Shown: positions 1 through 9,293 of the stretch, piece after piece
How the letters are laid out: every line of letters starts with the position of its first letter
How positions within the stretch are numbered: position 1 is the first letter of the stretch
Assembly (NCBI RefSeq): GCF_011516645.4
Contig: NZ_CP088285.1
Span: 1,240,001-1,304,000 of the forward strand
Source of the DNA: Bradyrhizobium septentrionale
Lineage (GTDB): Bacteria > Pseudomonadota > Alphaproteobacteria > Rhizobiales > Xanthobacteraceae
Direction: 5' to 3'
DNA: 64,000 bases
Translations under genes and position numbers: made by a program
The notes under the pieces: model-generated
What the model was told of the DNA's origin: nothing
The model's input: only the letters and a program-made list of their open reading frames with translations
Database searches by the model: none

Positions 1-1452
1 CCGCGCTGGGCCTGCCGGATCAAGCCGAGATATGAATTGTTCACGACGACGTGGATGTAGGGCAGATTGAACTGGGCCCCGACCGCGAGTTCCTCGATCA
101 GGAACTGGAAGTCGTAGTCACCCGACAGCGCGACAATGTCGCGGTCGGGGTCGGCGGCACGCACACCGAGCGCGGCCGGCAATGTCCAGCCGAGCGGACC
201 GGCTTGGCCAGCATTGATCCAGTTACGCGGACGATAGACGTTGAGGAACTGGGCGCCCGCGATCTGCGACAATCCGATCACCGTCACGTAGCAGGTGTCG
301 CGGCCGAAGGCCTTGTTCATCTCCTCGTAGACGCGCTGTGGCTTGATCGGGATGTTGTCGAAATGGCTCTTGCGCAGCATCGAACGCTTGCGGTCGCGGC
401 AGGCAGCGGGCCAGGCTTGCCGATCGCGGAGCTTCCCTGACTTGCGCCACTCCTTCGCAACGCTCGCGAACATCTCCAGCGCGGCCTTGGCGTCCGACAC
501 GATGCCGAGATCCGGATTGAACACGCGTCCGATCTGGGTCGGCTCGATGTCGACATGGACGAATTTGCGCCCCTTCGTGTAAGTCTCGATCGAACCGGTA
601 ATGCCGGTTGGCCCAGCGATTTCCGATGCCGAGCACGAAGTCGGATTCCAGCATCGTGGCGTTGGCGTAGCGATGGCTGGTCTGCAGGCCGACCATCCCC
701 GCCATCAGCGCGTGATCGTCGGGAATGGCGCCCCACGCCATCAGCGTCGGAACCACCGGGACGTTGACCGCTTCCGCGAAGGCGACCAGCAGCTCGGATG
801 CATCGGCGTTGATCACGCCGCCGCCGGCCACGATCAGCGGCCGCTCCGCGGCGTTGAGCATCTCGAACGCCTTCTCGATCTGCTTTCGGGTCGCCGTCGG
901 CTTGTAGACCGGCAGCGGCGAATAGGTCTCGTCGTCGAACTCGATCTCGGCCAGTTGCACGTCGAGCGGAAGATCGATCAGCACCGGTCCCGGCCGTCCC
1001 GACCGCATGACATGGAAAGCCTGGCTGAACACGCGCGGCACCAGCGCCGGCTCGCGCACGGTGACGGCCCATTTCGTCACCGGCTTTGCGATCGCCTCGA
1101 TGTCGACGGCCTGGAAATCTTCCTTGTAGAGCCGCGCGCGCGGCGCCTGACCGGTGATACAGAGGATCGGGATCGAATCCGCGATCGCCGAGTAGAGGCC
1201 GGTGATCATGTCGGTTCCGGCGGGTCCCGAGGTGCCGATGCAGACGCCGATATTGCCCGCCTTCGCCCTCGTATAGCCTTCCGCCATATGCGAGGCGCCT
1301 TCGACGTGCCGCGCCAGAATGTGCCGGATCGAGCCGTTCCGCTTCAGCGCGGAGTAAAGCGGGTTGATCGCGGCGCCGGGAACGCCGAACGCGCAGGTGA
1401 TCCCTTCGCGTTCGAGAATGCGCACTGCTGCATCGATTGCTCGCATCTTCAT
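1..1452 (-). pseudogene. gcl: Glyoxylate carboligase (tartronate-semialdehyde synthase), frameshifted and cut by the window edge
   Basis: ThDP-dependent enzyme that condenses two glyoxylates to tartronate semialdehyde and CO2. From the ATG at 1452 the product has the Gcl N-terminus ([18 protein letters not shown]), the ThDP pyrimidine-domain pattern [10 protein letters not shown] and the central domain up to GNRWANRH. There the frame breaks: one extra base at about 598-601 turns the expected [13 protein letters not shown] into nonsense. The Gcl sequence resumes in the next frame and reads into the ThDP domain, ending at [13 protein letters not shown] at base 1. The C-terminus lies outside. 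Either a real recent inactivation or a base-calling error; the rest is well conserved, which favours error or very recent loss. The IclR gene upstream on the same strand is the expected regulator. hyi and glxR, usual partners, are not in the window and could lie to the left. Confidence 0.9.
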
Positions 1453-1633
1453 CTGATGATCCCGCTTCGCTAGGAGTTAACCTGAGCATGATCATCAGAC
1501 CCGCGAGCGTCGATCTCAACGCAATCGATGGGATTTTCCACGCTATGGCAGCGCACGCGATTTCTTGCGCGGCTTCAAGCGATTAACGTCGGCGAAGAAA
1601 TGGAAATGGTGATGGACGAAAATGCGGAAAGTC

Positions 1634-2482
1634 TCACGCCTGCGCTTGCTGCGTGCGGCTCCCGCGAAGCTCGGCGGTGAGTTCGGCTGCGATCTGGTGC
1701 ACGATCGTGCCGATGTCCGGCAAGCGTTCGTTCGTCAGCCGGTCCGCCGTGCCCGATACCGAAATCGCGGCAAATGGCTCGCTGCAGTCGTTGAAGACGA
1801 CGGCCGCCACGCAGCGCAGGCCGAGGCGGGCCTCTTCATCATCCACTGCATAACCCTGACGCCGCATGCTCTCCAATTCCTTGAACAGTTCGCCTGGCCG
1901 CACGATCGATTTTTCAGTCAGCCGCGGCATGCCCTGACGGCGGATGATCGCGTTGACGTCGGCATCGGAATAGGTCGCCAGCACCGCCTTGCCCACGCCC
2001 GAGGCGATCATTGCGACGCGTCCACCCACCTTGGTCAGCGAACGCATGATCTCCCGGCTTTCAATGCGGGACACGACGATGATGGACTCATCATCGACCA
2101 CGGCCAGGTTGGCGGTTTCCCTGGTCTGGTCGCGCAGCTTGCGCAGATAGGGCAAGGCCTGCGCGGCAAAATTGCGCCGGCGCATGAAGGTCGAGCCGAC
2201 CACGAAGCTTTGCGCGCCGATGTGCCATTTGGATTCGTCGCGGTCGAACTGCACGAATCTGCGGTTCTCGAGCGTCGTCAGCAGCCGATGAACGGTCGAC
2301 GGCGACAAGCCGGTGCGGATCGCGAGATCGGTCAGCCGATAACCTTCGTCGTCCTCTGCAAGCGTCTCCAGGATCTGCAGCGCACGATCGACAGATTGAA
2401 CGCCGCCGTCTCGTGCGTCCGGATCCGGCTGCGCGCGAAAATCGGGTTCGGTCGGCTTGCGCCGGATCGGCTCTCTTTTCAT
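1634..2482 (-). CDS. IclR-family transcriptional regulator, probable glyoxylate/oxalate regulator
   Basis: A 282-residue regulator with an N-terminal winged helix-turn-helix (VQSVDRALQILETL, then LSPSTVHRLLTTLENRRFV) and a C-terminal IclR effector domain (VVSRIESREIMRSL, ASGVGKAVLA, GYAVDDEEARLGLRCVAA). I chose the ATG at 2482 (MKREPIRR) because a purine-rich AGGGGCAGGG lies just upstream. An upstream in-frame ATG at 2566 would add 28 residues without family similarity and overlaps the putative operator. It lies directly upstream of gcl on the same strand and diverges from the CBS/oxidoreductase operon, so it plausibly controls both through the 238 bp between them. IclR proteins such as AllR bind glyoxylate; the ligand here is inferred from context only. 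Confidence 0.9.
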   Translation of the reverse strand: MKREPIRRKPTEPDFRAQPDPDARDGGVQSVDRALQILETLAEDDEGYRLTDLAIRTGLSPSTVHRLLTTLENRRFVQFDRDESKWHIGAQSFVVGSTFMRRRNFAAQALPYLRKLRDQTRETANLAVVDDESIIVVSRIESREIMRSLTKVGGRVAMIASGVGKAVLATYSDADVNAIIRRQGMPRLTEKSIVRPGELFKELESMRRQGYAVDDEEARLGLRCVAAVVFNDCSEPFAAISVSGTADRLTNERLPDIGTIVHQIAAELTAELRGSRTQQAQA

Positions 2483-2555
2483 CACGACCCTGCCCCTAAC
2501 CAGTTGCGATTCAGAACGGTATTGCGTCCGAAGGACGAGTGTCAGGATTGGTATA

Positions 2556-2565
2556 TGGCATGCCA
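2556..2565. promoter_or_regulatory. Perfect palindrome TGGCATGCCA, candidate IclR operator
   Basis: It sits in the 238 bp region between the divergent IclR (start 2482) and CBS-protein (start 2721) genes. It is embedded in a longer imperfect dyad, TTGG at 2549-2552 and CCAA at 2563-2566. A TTGACA at 2650-2655 could be a -35 box for the rightward operon, but I see no convincing -10 box at normal spacing. The operator role is inferred from position and symmetry. Confidence 0.4.
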
Positions 2566-2720
2566 AATAGATCGGGAGTCAAGCTACAGAGATCATCAGA
2601 TAGGTCAGTATATTTGCCGTTTTCTTCAAAATCTTTCTGATTCTTTCGTTTGACAACTGGGATAATGTATACCACCATTATTTTAGAACGACCTGATGAG
2701 ACAAACGGGAGAACGCTGCC

Positions 2721-3137
2721 ATGTACGTCGGGGACATCCTTCGCAACAGCCCGCACCTCGTGACGATCGGCTCGAACGAAACCGTGAGCATTGCGGCGAA
2801 CCTGATGTACGCGAGCAATGTCGGCGCAGTCGTGGTCAGGAGCGTCTCGCGCAGCAAGGACGCCGCGGTGATCGGAATGTTCAGCGAGCGCGACGTCGTC
2901 GCTGTGATCGCCGAACACGGCACCGGTGGGCTTGCCATGAAAGTCGCGCAGTTCATCTCGCGGCCGCTGGTGTCCTGCAATTCGCAGGACACGCTCGCGG
3001 ATGTCGAGCATCTCATGGGCCGTCACGGCATCCGCCATGTCCCCGTCATCGACAACGGCCGGCTCGTCGGCGTCGTCAGCATGCGGGACATCACCACTGC
3101 TTACGACGAGGCCACCTGCGCAGTGCAGGCGGCCTGA
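2721..3137 (+). CDS. CBS-domain pair protein
   Basis: A 138-residue stand-alone protein made of two CBS motifs. The first covers about residues 7-63 (ending GMFSERDVVAVIAEHG), the second about 73-128 (RHVPVIDNGRLVGVVSMRDI). Such Bateman modules bind adenine nucleotides and sense energy state or regulate a partner; no catalytic domain is attached. The ATG at 2721 follows a GGGAGAA ribosome site. It is the first gene of the rightward operon and is followed by a strong hairpin before the next gene, so it may also be made as a short transcript. A regulatory role on the downstream enzymes is only inferred from position. Confidence 0.85.
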   Translation: MYVGDILRNSPHLVTIGSNETVSIAANLMYASNVGAVVVRSVSRSKDAAVIGMFSERDVVAVIAEHGTGGLAMKVAQFISRPLVSCNSQDTLADVEHLMGRHGIRHVPVIDNGRLVGVVSMRDITTAYDEATCAVQAA

Positions 3138-3170
3138 CAGAATTTTCCAAGACAATTGCCACGCAACCCG

Positions 3171-3193
3171 GTTCGAGCCGCTGCGGCTCGAAC
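3171..3193 (+). terminator. Perfect 10-bp hairpin between the CBS gene and the oxidoreductase gene
   Basis: GTTCGAGCCG at 3171-3180 pairs perfectly with CGGCTCGAAC at 3184-3193 across a CTG loop. It follows the CBS stop codon by 33 bases and precedes the next start by 29. There is no T run, so it could be a partial terminator, a processing site or an mRNA-stabilising hairpin. Confidence 0.6.
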
Positions 3194-3222
3194 TGTGTCC
3201 CCACTCTGCTCGCGAGGATTTC

Positions 3223-4242
3223 ATGAGGATCTGCATCTACGGCGCCGGCGCCATCGGCGGTTATCTCGGTGTCGAATTCATGCGCGCTGGCGCCGATGTC
3301 AGCCTGGTCGCGCGCGGCGCGCACCTTGCCGCGATGCGACAGAACGGTCTGAAGCTCCTGATCGGCGACGAGGAGCGCGTGGTGCATCCGCGCTGTACCG
3401 ACGACCCCACCGAGCTCGGCGAGCAGGATTTCGTCATCGTTTGCCTCAAGGCGCACTCGATCACCGGCGTCATCGAACGCATGCAGCCCCTGCTCGGTCA
3501 GCGCACCCGCATCGTCACCGCCGTCAACGGCATTCCCTATTGGTATTTCTACAAGCACGGCGGACGGCACGAAGGATCGGCGCTCGAGAGCATCGACCCC
3601 GGCGGACGGCAATGGAAGGAACTTGGCCCCGAGCGCGCGATCGGCTGCGTGGTGTATCCCGCCACCGAAATCGAAGCGCCCGGCGTGATCCGCCACGTCT
3701 ACGGCAACAACTTTCCGCTGGGCGAACCTTCCGGCGAGATCACCCCCGAGGTCGAGAGCCTGTCCGCCCTGTTCGACGCAGCCGGCATGAAGGCGCCGGT
3801 TCTCGACCGCATCCGCGACGAGATTTGGCTCAAGCTGTGGGGCAATGTCTGCTTCAACCCGATCAGCGCCCTGACCCATGCGACCCTCGACGTGATCTGC
3901 AGCAACCCCGGCACGCGCGCGCTGTCGAAAGCGATCATGCTGGAAGCCCAGGCGATCGCGGAAAGCCTTGGCGTCAAGTTCCGGGTCGATGTCGAACGCC
4001 GCATCGAAGGTGCGCGCAAGGTCGGCGCGCACAAGACCTCGATGCTGCAGGATCTCGAGCGCGGACGTCTGGTCGAGATCGATCCGCTGATCACCGTCGT
4101 CCAGGAGATGGGCCGGATGACGGGGATTGCAACGCCCGCCCTCGATGCGGTGCTGGCCCTGGTCGCGCAGCGTACCAGGCTGGCGGGCCTCTACGACGGG
4201 GCGGCCGGCGTTGCCGAAACAAAATCGCTTGCGGTGGCGTGA
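3223..4242 (+). CDS. Ketopantoate reductase (ApbA/PanE)-family oxidoreductase
   Basis: A 339-residue NAD(P)H-dependent 2-oxoacid reductase. The N-terminal Rossmann fold has the glycine-rich GAGAIGGYLG at residues 7-16. The ketopantoate-reductase signature region follows (IVCLKAHS, TAVNGIPYW), then the helical C-terminal domain with EIWLKLWGNVCFNPISAL, which carries the usual catalytic lysine and asparagine. The ATG at 3223 is preceded by GAGGA. True PanE proteins are nearer 300 residues; this longer form, lying with an FAH-family enzyme and an oxalate-type carrier, more likely acts on another 2-keto or 2-hydroxy acid in the same pathway. The exact substrate cannot be read from sequence. Confidence 0.85.
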   Translation: MRICIYGAGAIGGYLGVEFMRAGADVSLVARGAHLAAMRQNGLKLLIGDEERVVHPRCTDDPTELGEQDFVIVCLKAHSITGVIERMQPLLGQRTRIVTAVNGIPYWYFYKHGGRHEGSALESIDPGGRQWKELGPERAIGCVVYPATEIEAPGVIRHVYGNNFPLGEPSGEITPEVESLSALFDAAGMKAPVLDRIRDEIWLKLWGNVCFNPISALTHATLDVICSNPGTRALSKAIMLEAQAIAESLGVKFRVDVERRIEGARKVGAHKTSMLQDLERGRLVEIDPLITVVQEMGRMTGIATPALDAVLALVAQRTRLAGLYDGAAGVAETKSLAVA

Positions 4243-4247
4243 TCCTG

Positions 4248-5030
4248 ATGAGCAACGTCACACGCTGGGTCCGCTTCCGCCACCATGCCGACATCGGCTT
4301 CGGGCAACTCACACCATCCGGCATCTCGGTGCACGTCGGCGACATGTTCGGCGACGCGCGGCCGACTGGACGAACGCTGGCACTCGACGCCGTCGAGCTG
4401 CTCGCACCGACGCAACCAAGCAAGATCATCGCGCTCTGGAACAATTTTCACGCGCTGGCCGCCAAGCTGAGTTCGCCCGAGCCGGCCGAACCGTTGTACC
4501 TGCTGAAGGCGCCGACCAGCGTCACCGCGCCTGGCGCCGTGATCAGGCGTCCAGCGGGTTACGACGGCAAGACGACCTATGAGGGCGAGCTCGGCATTGT
4601 CATCGGCAAGACCTGCACCGCGGTCGCTCCCGAACAGGCCGACGCCTTCATCTTCGGGTACACCTGCACCAACGACGTCACCGCCGCAGACATCCTCAAT
4701 CGGGATCCGACTTTCCCGCAATGGGCCCGGGCCAAAGGCTTCGATGGCTATGGCCCCTTCGGTCCCGTTATTGCCTCGGCCCTCGATCCGGCAAGCCTTG
4801 TGGTGCGCACCATCCTCAACGGCGTGGAGCGCCAGAATTATCCGATCGCGGACATGATCTTCAGCGCGCAGGCGCTGGTCAGCAAGATTTCACACGACAT
4901 GACGCTGTTGCCGGGCGACCTCATCTGCTGCGGGACATCGATCGGTGTCGGCGTGATGAAAGAGCCGATCAATACGGTCACCGTCGCGATCGACGGAATC
5001 GGCGAACTGACCAACCAATTTTGCCAGTAA
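4248..5030 (+). CDS. Fumarylacetoacetate hydrolase (FAH)-family protein
   Basis: A 260-residue protein. The N-terminal part (PTQPSKIIALWNNFHALAAK) and the core YEGELGIVIGKTC, FIFGYTCTNDVTAADI and RAKGFDGYGPFGPVI are hallmarks of FAH/HpaG enzymes, whose metal site uses the acidic residues in EGELGIVIG and the NDVTA segment. Family members act as acylpyruvate hydrolases, hydratases or decarboxylases of 2-keto diacids. The ATG at 4248 lies 5 bases after the stop of the reductase gene, so the two are translationally linked and probably act in consecutive steps. Substrate unknown; the neighbouring carrier suggests a small di- or keto-acid. Confidence 0.85.
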   Translation: MSNVTRWVRFRHHADIGFGQLTPSGISVHVGDMFGDARPTGRTLALDAVELLAPTQPSKIIALWNNFHALAAKLSSPEPAEPLYLLKAPTSVTAPGAVIRRPAGYDGKTTYEGELGIVIGKTCTAVAPEQADAFIFGYTCTNDVTAADILNRDPTFPQWARAKGFDGYGPFGPVIASALDPASLVVRTILNGVERQNYPIADMIFSAQALVSKISHDMTLLPGDLICCGTSIGVGVMKEPINTVTVAIDGIGELTNQFCQ

Positions 5031-5105
5031 GCGGCCGCGGGACGAGAGCCCGACGCCGCCGGACTAGCAGCCATTAAAACTACAAACTCCTGCTTTGGGG
5101 GACTC

Positions 5106-6467
5106 ATGAACTCCGGCACGAAACCGGTATCATCGCCCGGCGGCTTCCGCTGGCTTCAACTTGCGATCGGCATCGTCTGCATGGCGATGATCGCCAACCT
5201 GCAATATGGCTGGACGCTGTTCGTCGACCCGATCGACGCGCAATATCATTGGGGCCGCGCCGCCATCCAGCTCGCCTTCACGATCTTCGTGATGACGGAG
5301 ACCTGGCTGGTGCCGGTGGAAGCCTGGTTTGTCGACAAATACGGCCCCCGTATCGTCATCATGTTCGGCGGGCTGATGATCGCCCTCGCCTGGGTGCTGA
5401 ACGCTTACGCCTCCTCGCTCGTCACGCTCTATGCAGCAGCTGTCGTCGCCGGCATCGGCGCCGGCGCCGTCTACGGCACGTGCGTCGGCAACGCGCTGAA
5501 ATGGTTTCCGGACCGGCGCGGCCTGGCCGCCGGCGCGACCGCCGCCGGGTTCGGGGCCGGCGCGGCGCTGACCGTCGTGCCGATTGCCAACATGATTGCC
5601 GCGAGCGGCTACCAGAGCGCCTTCCTGACGTTCGGTATCGGGCAGGGACTGACGGTTATCCTGCTCGCCGCGTTCGTCCGTCCGCCTGATATCACCGTGT
5701 CCGCCAGACGGAAGCAGCTCAATCTGCCCCAGACCGCCGTCGATTACACGCCGGTTCAGGTGTTGCGCGCCCCGATCTTCTGGATGATGTACCTGGTGTT
5801 CGTGATGGTGGCTTCCGGCGGCCTGATGACCGCCGCCCAGATCGGGCCAATCGCCCATGACTTCAAGATCGCCGATACTCCGGTCACGTTGGCTGGCTTC
5901 CAGATGGCGGCGTTGACGTTCGCCATCTCGCTCGATCGCGTGTTCGATGGTTTCGGTCGCCCGTTCTTCGGCTGGATCTCCGACAATATCGGCCGTGAGC
6001 ACACCATGTTCATTGCGTTCGCGACTGCGGCGCTGATGTTGCTGACGCTGTCGGTCTATGGCCACATTCCGGTTGTCTTCGTGTTGGCGACGGCCGTTTA
6101 TTTCGGCGTTTTCGGGGAAATCTACAGCCTGTTTCCGGCAACATCGGGCGACACGTTCGGCGCCAAATACGCGACCACCAACAACGGCATGCTCTACACC
6201 GCGAAGGGCACTGCGGCGCTGCTCGTGCCGCTGGCGAGCATCATCTCCTCCCAGTTTGGCTGGCAGGCCGTGTTCATCGTCGCAGTCGCGCTCAACGCCA
6301 CCGCGGCCCTCATGGCCGTGTTCGTGATCAAGCCGCTGCGCCGCGCGTTCATTCTCGGCAGTGAAAGCACGGCACGTGCCGCGGTTGCTCGTGCAGCGGC
6401 GGCTCACAGCGAAAGCGGTCTGCCCAAGGGACCGCTATCCTATGACAGCCTCGAGAAGGCTCCCTGA
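5106..6467 (+). CDS. Major facilitator superfamily carrier, OxlT-like (oxalate/formate antiporter family)
   Basis: A 453-residue inner-membrane protein with about 12 hydrophobic segments starting near residue 16. OxlT-like features are the first-helix segment NLQYGWTLFVDPI, the early VDKYGPR loop between helices 2 and 3, and a glycine-rich segment GIGAGAVYGTCVGNALKWFP. A GGGGG ribosome site precedes the ATG at 5106. It lies in the operon with the FAH enzyme, glycerate kinase and pyruvate kinase, which fits uptake of oxalate or a related two- or three-carbon acid. The family also contains general monocarboxylate carriers, so the substrate is an inference. Confidence 0.85.
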   Translation: MNSGTKPVSSPGGFRWLQLAIGIVCMAMIANLQYGWTLFVDPIDAQYHWGRAAIQLAFTIFVMTETWLVPVEAWFVDKYGPRIVIMFGGLMIALAWVLNAYASSLVTLYAAAVVAGIGAGAVYGTCVGNALKWFPDRRGLAAGATAAGFGAGAALTVVPIANMIAASGYQSAFLTFGIGQGLTVILLAAFVRPPDITVSARRKQLNLPQTAVDYTPVQVLRAPIFWMMYLVFVMVASGGLMTAAQIGPIAHDFKIADTPVTLAGFQMAALTFAISLDRVFDGFGRPFFGWISDNIGREHTMFIAFATAALMLLTLSVYGHIPVVFVLATAVYFGVFGEIYSLFPATSGDTFGAKYATTNNGMLYTAKGTAALLVPLASIISSQFGWQAVFIVAVALNATAALMAVFVIKPLRRAFILGSESTARAAVARAAAAHSESGLPKGPLSYDSLEKAP

Positions 6468-6539
6468 CGGAGGACTTCTCCCGGCCCGAAGCTGCGCTCG
6501 ATTTGAGACGGCCGCGTCGCTCGAGAGAGCCATTGACCA

Positions 6540-7874
6540 TTGGACCAATTGGCCGGAGTGCAGCGATTGAACGCGAACTGGACTGACCTGCGAGCCCGCA
6601 CTGCGCTGCGACGAATCTTCGACGCCGCAATCGCCAGCGCCGATCCAAGGATCACGATCGCATCTGCTTTGCCGGCAAAGCCCAGGGGCAGATGCATCGT
6701 CATCGGCGCAGGCAAGGCCTCGGCGGCGATGGCAGCCGGGCTCGACGCGGCATGGCCTGACGTCGAACTTTCGGGCGTCGTGGTCACGCGCCACGGCCAT
6801 TCGGCTCCCGCGGGCCGGATCGAGGTACTGGAGGCATCTCACCCCGTACCCGACGACACGAGCAAGGCGGCCGCCATTCGCATGTTGCGCGCCGTCGAAG
6901 GACTTTCATCGGATGATCTTGTGGTCGTACTGATGTCCGGCGGCGGCTCGGCGCTGATGACGCTTCCTGCATCCCCGATGACCCTCGCCGATAAGCAGGC
7001 GGTCAACCGGGCACTGCTTGCAAGCGGCGCGACGATTGCCGAGATGAATGTCGTCCGCAAGCATCTGTCGGCGATCAAGGGCGGACGGCTGGCGCTGGCC
7101 GCGCGTCCCGCCCGCGTCACGACCCTGGTGATATCGGATATTCCCGGCGACGATCCCGCGGCAATCGGTTCCGGTCCCTCGCTTCCGGACAGCAGCACAA
7201 AGGCCGATGCGCAAGAGATCATTGACCGGTTTGCAATCGACTTGCCGGCAGCGGCGCGGCTTGCACTCGAGCAGGCCGACGAGACACCCAAACCCGGCGA
7301 GATCGATGCAGACGTCCGCATCCTTGCCGCGCCGTTCCATGCGCTTGACGCGGCTGCCAATGTGGCCCGAGATGAGGGCCTCACTCCGATCCTCCTTGGC
7401 GACGCGATCGAGGGCGAGGCACGGGAACTCGGAACCATGATGGCCGGCATCGCCCGGTCGGTCGCGATGCATGCTCAGCCAGGTCAGGCCCCTGCGGTTC
7501 TGCTGTCGGGGGGAGAGACAACGGTCACGATCGGACGCGGGCCGGCGGGCCGCGGCGGCCGCAACACCGAATTCTTGCTGGGACTTGTCATCGCCCTGTC
7601 GGGCGCAGCCGATATCTGGGCCATCGCGGGAGACAGCGACGGCATCGATGGAACGGAAGATGCGGCTGGTGCTTTGATCGGTCTGGATACACTGCAGCGC
7701 GCCGCCGCGAAACTCCTCGACGCACGGGCTTGTCTGGCGGCCCATGACAGCTACACATTCTTCGATCGCCTGGGAGACCTCGTGCGCACCGGGCCGACAC
7801 TGACCAACGTCAACGATATCCGCGCCGTGCTGATCGGAGCCGGCAAGCCGGGAATCAAGTTAAGGATGAGGTGA
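6540..7874 (+). CDS. ttuD: Glycerate 2-kinase (MOFRL/TtuD family)
   Basis: Phosphorylates D-glycerate to 2-phosphoglycerate, the step after tartronate semialdehyde reduction. The product is up to 444 residues. It has the N-terminal DUF4147 domain (CIVIGAGKASAAMA, VLMSGGGSALM, NVVRKHLSAIKGGRLA, SDIPGDDPAAIGSGP) and the C-terminal MOFRL domain (LLSGGETTVTI, GRGGRNTEFLL, AGDSDGIDGTEDAAGA). The start is uncertain: TTG at 6540 gives the longest form, but a TTG at 6567 (NANWTDLRAR) has a GGAG at better spacing. It ends 3 bases before pyruvate kinase, so the two are co-translated. The neighbourhood of gcl supports the glycerate pathway. Confidence 0.9.
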   Translation: MDQLAGVQRLNANWTDLRARTALRRIFDAAIASADPRITIASALPAKPRGRCIVIGAGKASAAMAAGLDAAWPDVELSGVVVTRHGHSAPAGRIEVLEASHPVPDDTSKAAAIRMLRAVEGLSSDDLVVVLMSGGGSALMTLPASPMTLADKQAVNRALLASGATIAEMNVVRKHLSAIKGGRLALAARPARVTTLVISDIPGDDPAAIGSGPSLPDSSTKADAQEIIDRFAIDLPAAARLALEQADETPKPGEIDADVRILAAPFHALDAAANVARDEGLTPILLGDAIEGEARELGTMMAGIARSVAMHAQPGQAPAVLLSGGETTVTIGRGPAGRGGRNTEFLLGLVIALSGAADIWAIAGDSDGIDGTEDAAGALIGLDTLQRAAAKLLDARACLAAHDSYTFFDRLGDLVRTGPTLTNVNDIRAVLIGAGKPGIKLRMR

Positions 7875-7877
7875 TCC

Positions 7878-9293
7878 ATGCGTCGTCATCGACGGGCCAA
7901 GATCGTTGCAACCGTCGGCCCCGCCAGCAGTTCTCCCGAAATGCTCAAGGCGCTGCTGGAGGCGGGCGTCGATACGTTCCGCCTGAATTTCAGCCACGGA
8001 ACCCAGAGCGATCACGCCAGGATTCACGCCGCGATCCGAAAGCTGGAACAGGAAGTCAACCGGCCGATCGGCATTCTGCTGGATCTGCAAGGCCCGAAGA
8101 TCCGCGTCGGCACCTTGCGCGATGGCAAGATCACCGTCGCGGCCGGAGAGACCATCCGCTTCGTGCTGTCCGGGTCGGATGGAGATCGTGGCGCAATTCC
8201 GCTCCCACATCGGGAAATCTTTGCGGCCGTGGCTCCCGGTCACGATCTCTTGATCGACGACGGCAGGGTCCGCGTTCGCGTCACCGGGCTCGGTGACGAT
8301 TTCATCGAAGCCAAGGTGATCGTCGGCGGCACGATCTCGAACCACAAGGGCGTCAATCTGCCGGGGACGGTACTTGATCTCTCACCGTTGACGACAAAGG
8401 ACCGTCTCGATCTGGAGTTCGGCCTGAAACTCGGCGTCGACTGGGTCGCCTTGTCGTTCGTGCAAAAGCCCTCCGATATCATCGAGGCGAGAAGCCTGAT
8501 CGGCGACCGCGCCGGTCTGATGGCCAAGATCGAGAAGCCCGCAGCGCTTGAGCGGATCGACGATATCATCCAGCTGTGCGACGCCATCATGGTTGCGCGG
8601 GGCGACCTCGGCGTCGAGATTCCACACGAAGACGTGCCGGGCCGTCAGAAGGAATTGGTGCGGGCCTGCCGGCTTGCCGTGAAGCCCGTGATCGTCGCCA
8701 CGCAAATGCTGGACTCCATGGTCGCCGCCCCCACGCCGACCCGCGCCGAAGTCTCCGACGTTGCGACCGCCATCTATGATGGCGCCGACGCGGTGATGCT
8801 GTCGGCGGAATCTGCCACCGGCCGCTATCCGCAGGAGGCGGTCGAGATGATGGACCGCATCATCCGCAGCACCGAGCAGCACAAGATGTACCGCTCCATC
8901 GTCGAGGCGACCCAGCCGGGCGAAGAACAGACCGCGCCCCACGCTGTGGCAACGGCCGCGGCCGACCTCGCCTCCGTCGTTCACGCCAAGGCCATCGTGG
9001 CCTATACGTCGAGCGGAACGACCGCCGCACGCGTGGCACGCAAGCGGCCGAGCTTGCCGATCCTCGTCATCACCCCGAGCCGCGAAGTGTCGCGCCGCCT
9101 GTGTCTGCTGTGGGGCGCTCACAGCGTGCTGTCCGACAATGTTCGGAGCTATGAGGAGATGGTCGAACGCGCGACTGCATTCGCGCTTGCGGAGCAATTC
9201 GCATCAAGCAGGGATCTGCTGGTTGTCGTCGCCGGCATTCCATTTGGACAAGCGGGTACAACAAACAATCTGCGCGTCGTTTCGCTCCCCTAA
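7878..9293 (+). CDS. pyk: Pyruvate kinase
   Basis: Converts phosphoenolpyruvate and ADP to pyruvate and ATP. The 471-residue product has the N-terminal strand RRAKIVATVGPAS, the substrate segment FRLNFSHG, the B-domain entry DLQGPKIRVG, the active-site region AKIEKPAALERIDDI and MVARGDLGVEIP, the K+/Mg motif VATQMLDSM with PTRAEVSDVATAI, and the C-terminal domain (VAYTSSGTTAARVARKRP). Length is normal. Linkage to glycerate kinase makes this probably the pyruvate kinase isoform dedicated to the glyoxylate/glycerate route, as in other proteobacterial glycerate operons. Confidence 0.95.
   Translation: MRRHRRAKIVATVGPASSSPEMLKALLEAGVDTFRLNFSHGTQSDHARIHAAIRKLEQEVNRPIGILLDLQGPKIRVGTLRDGKITVAAGETIRFVLSGSDGDRGAIPLPHREIFAAVAPGHDLLIDDGRVRVRVTGLGDDFIEAKVIVGGTISNHKGVNLPGTVLDLSPLTTKDRLDLEFGLKLGVDWVALSFVQKPSDIIEARSLIGDRAGLMAKIEKPAALERIDDIIQLCDAIMVARGDLGVEIPHEDVPGRQKELVRACRLAVKPVIVATQMLDSMVAAPTPTRAEVSDVATAIYDGADAVMLSAESATGRYPQEAVEMMDRIIRSTEQHKMYRSIVEATQPGEEQTAPHAVATAAADLASVVHAKAIVAYTSSGTTAARVARKRPSLPILVITPSREVSRRLCLLWGAHSVLSDNVRSYEEMVERATAFALAEQFASSRDLLVVVAGIPFGQAGTTNNLRVVSLP

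Noticed and set aside
2650..2680. Sigma-70 promoter for the CBS-led operon
   Set aside because: TTGACA is exact, but no -10 box lies at 16-18 bases; too weak to call.
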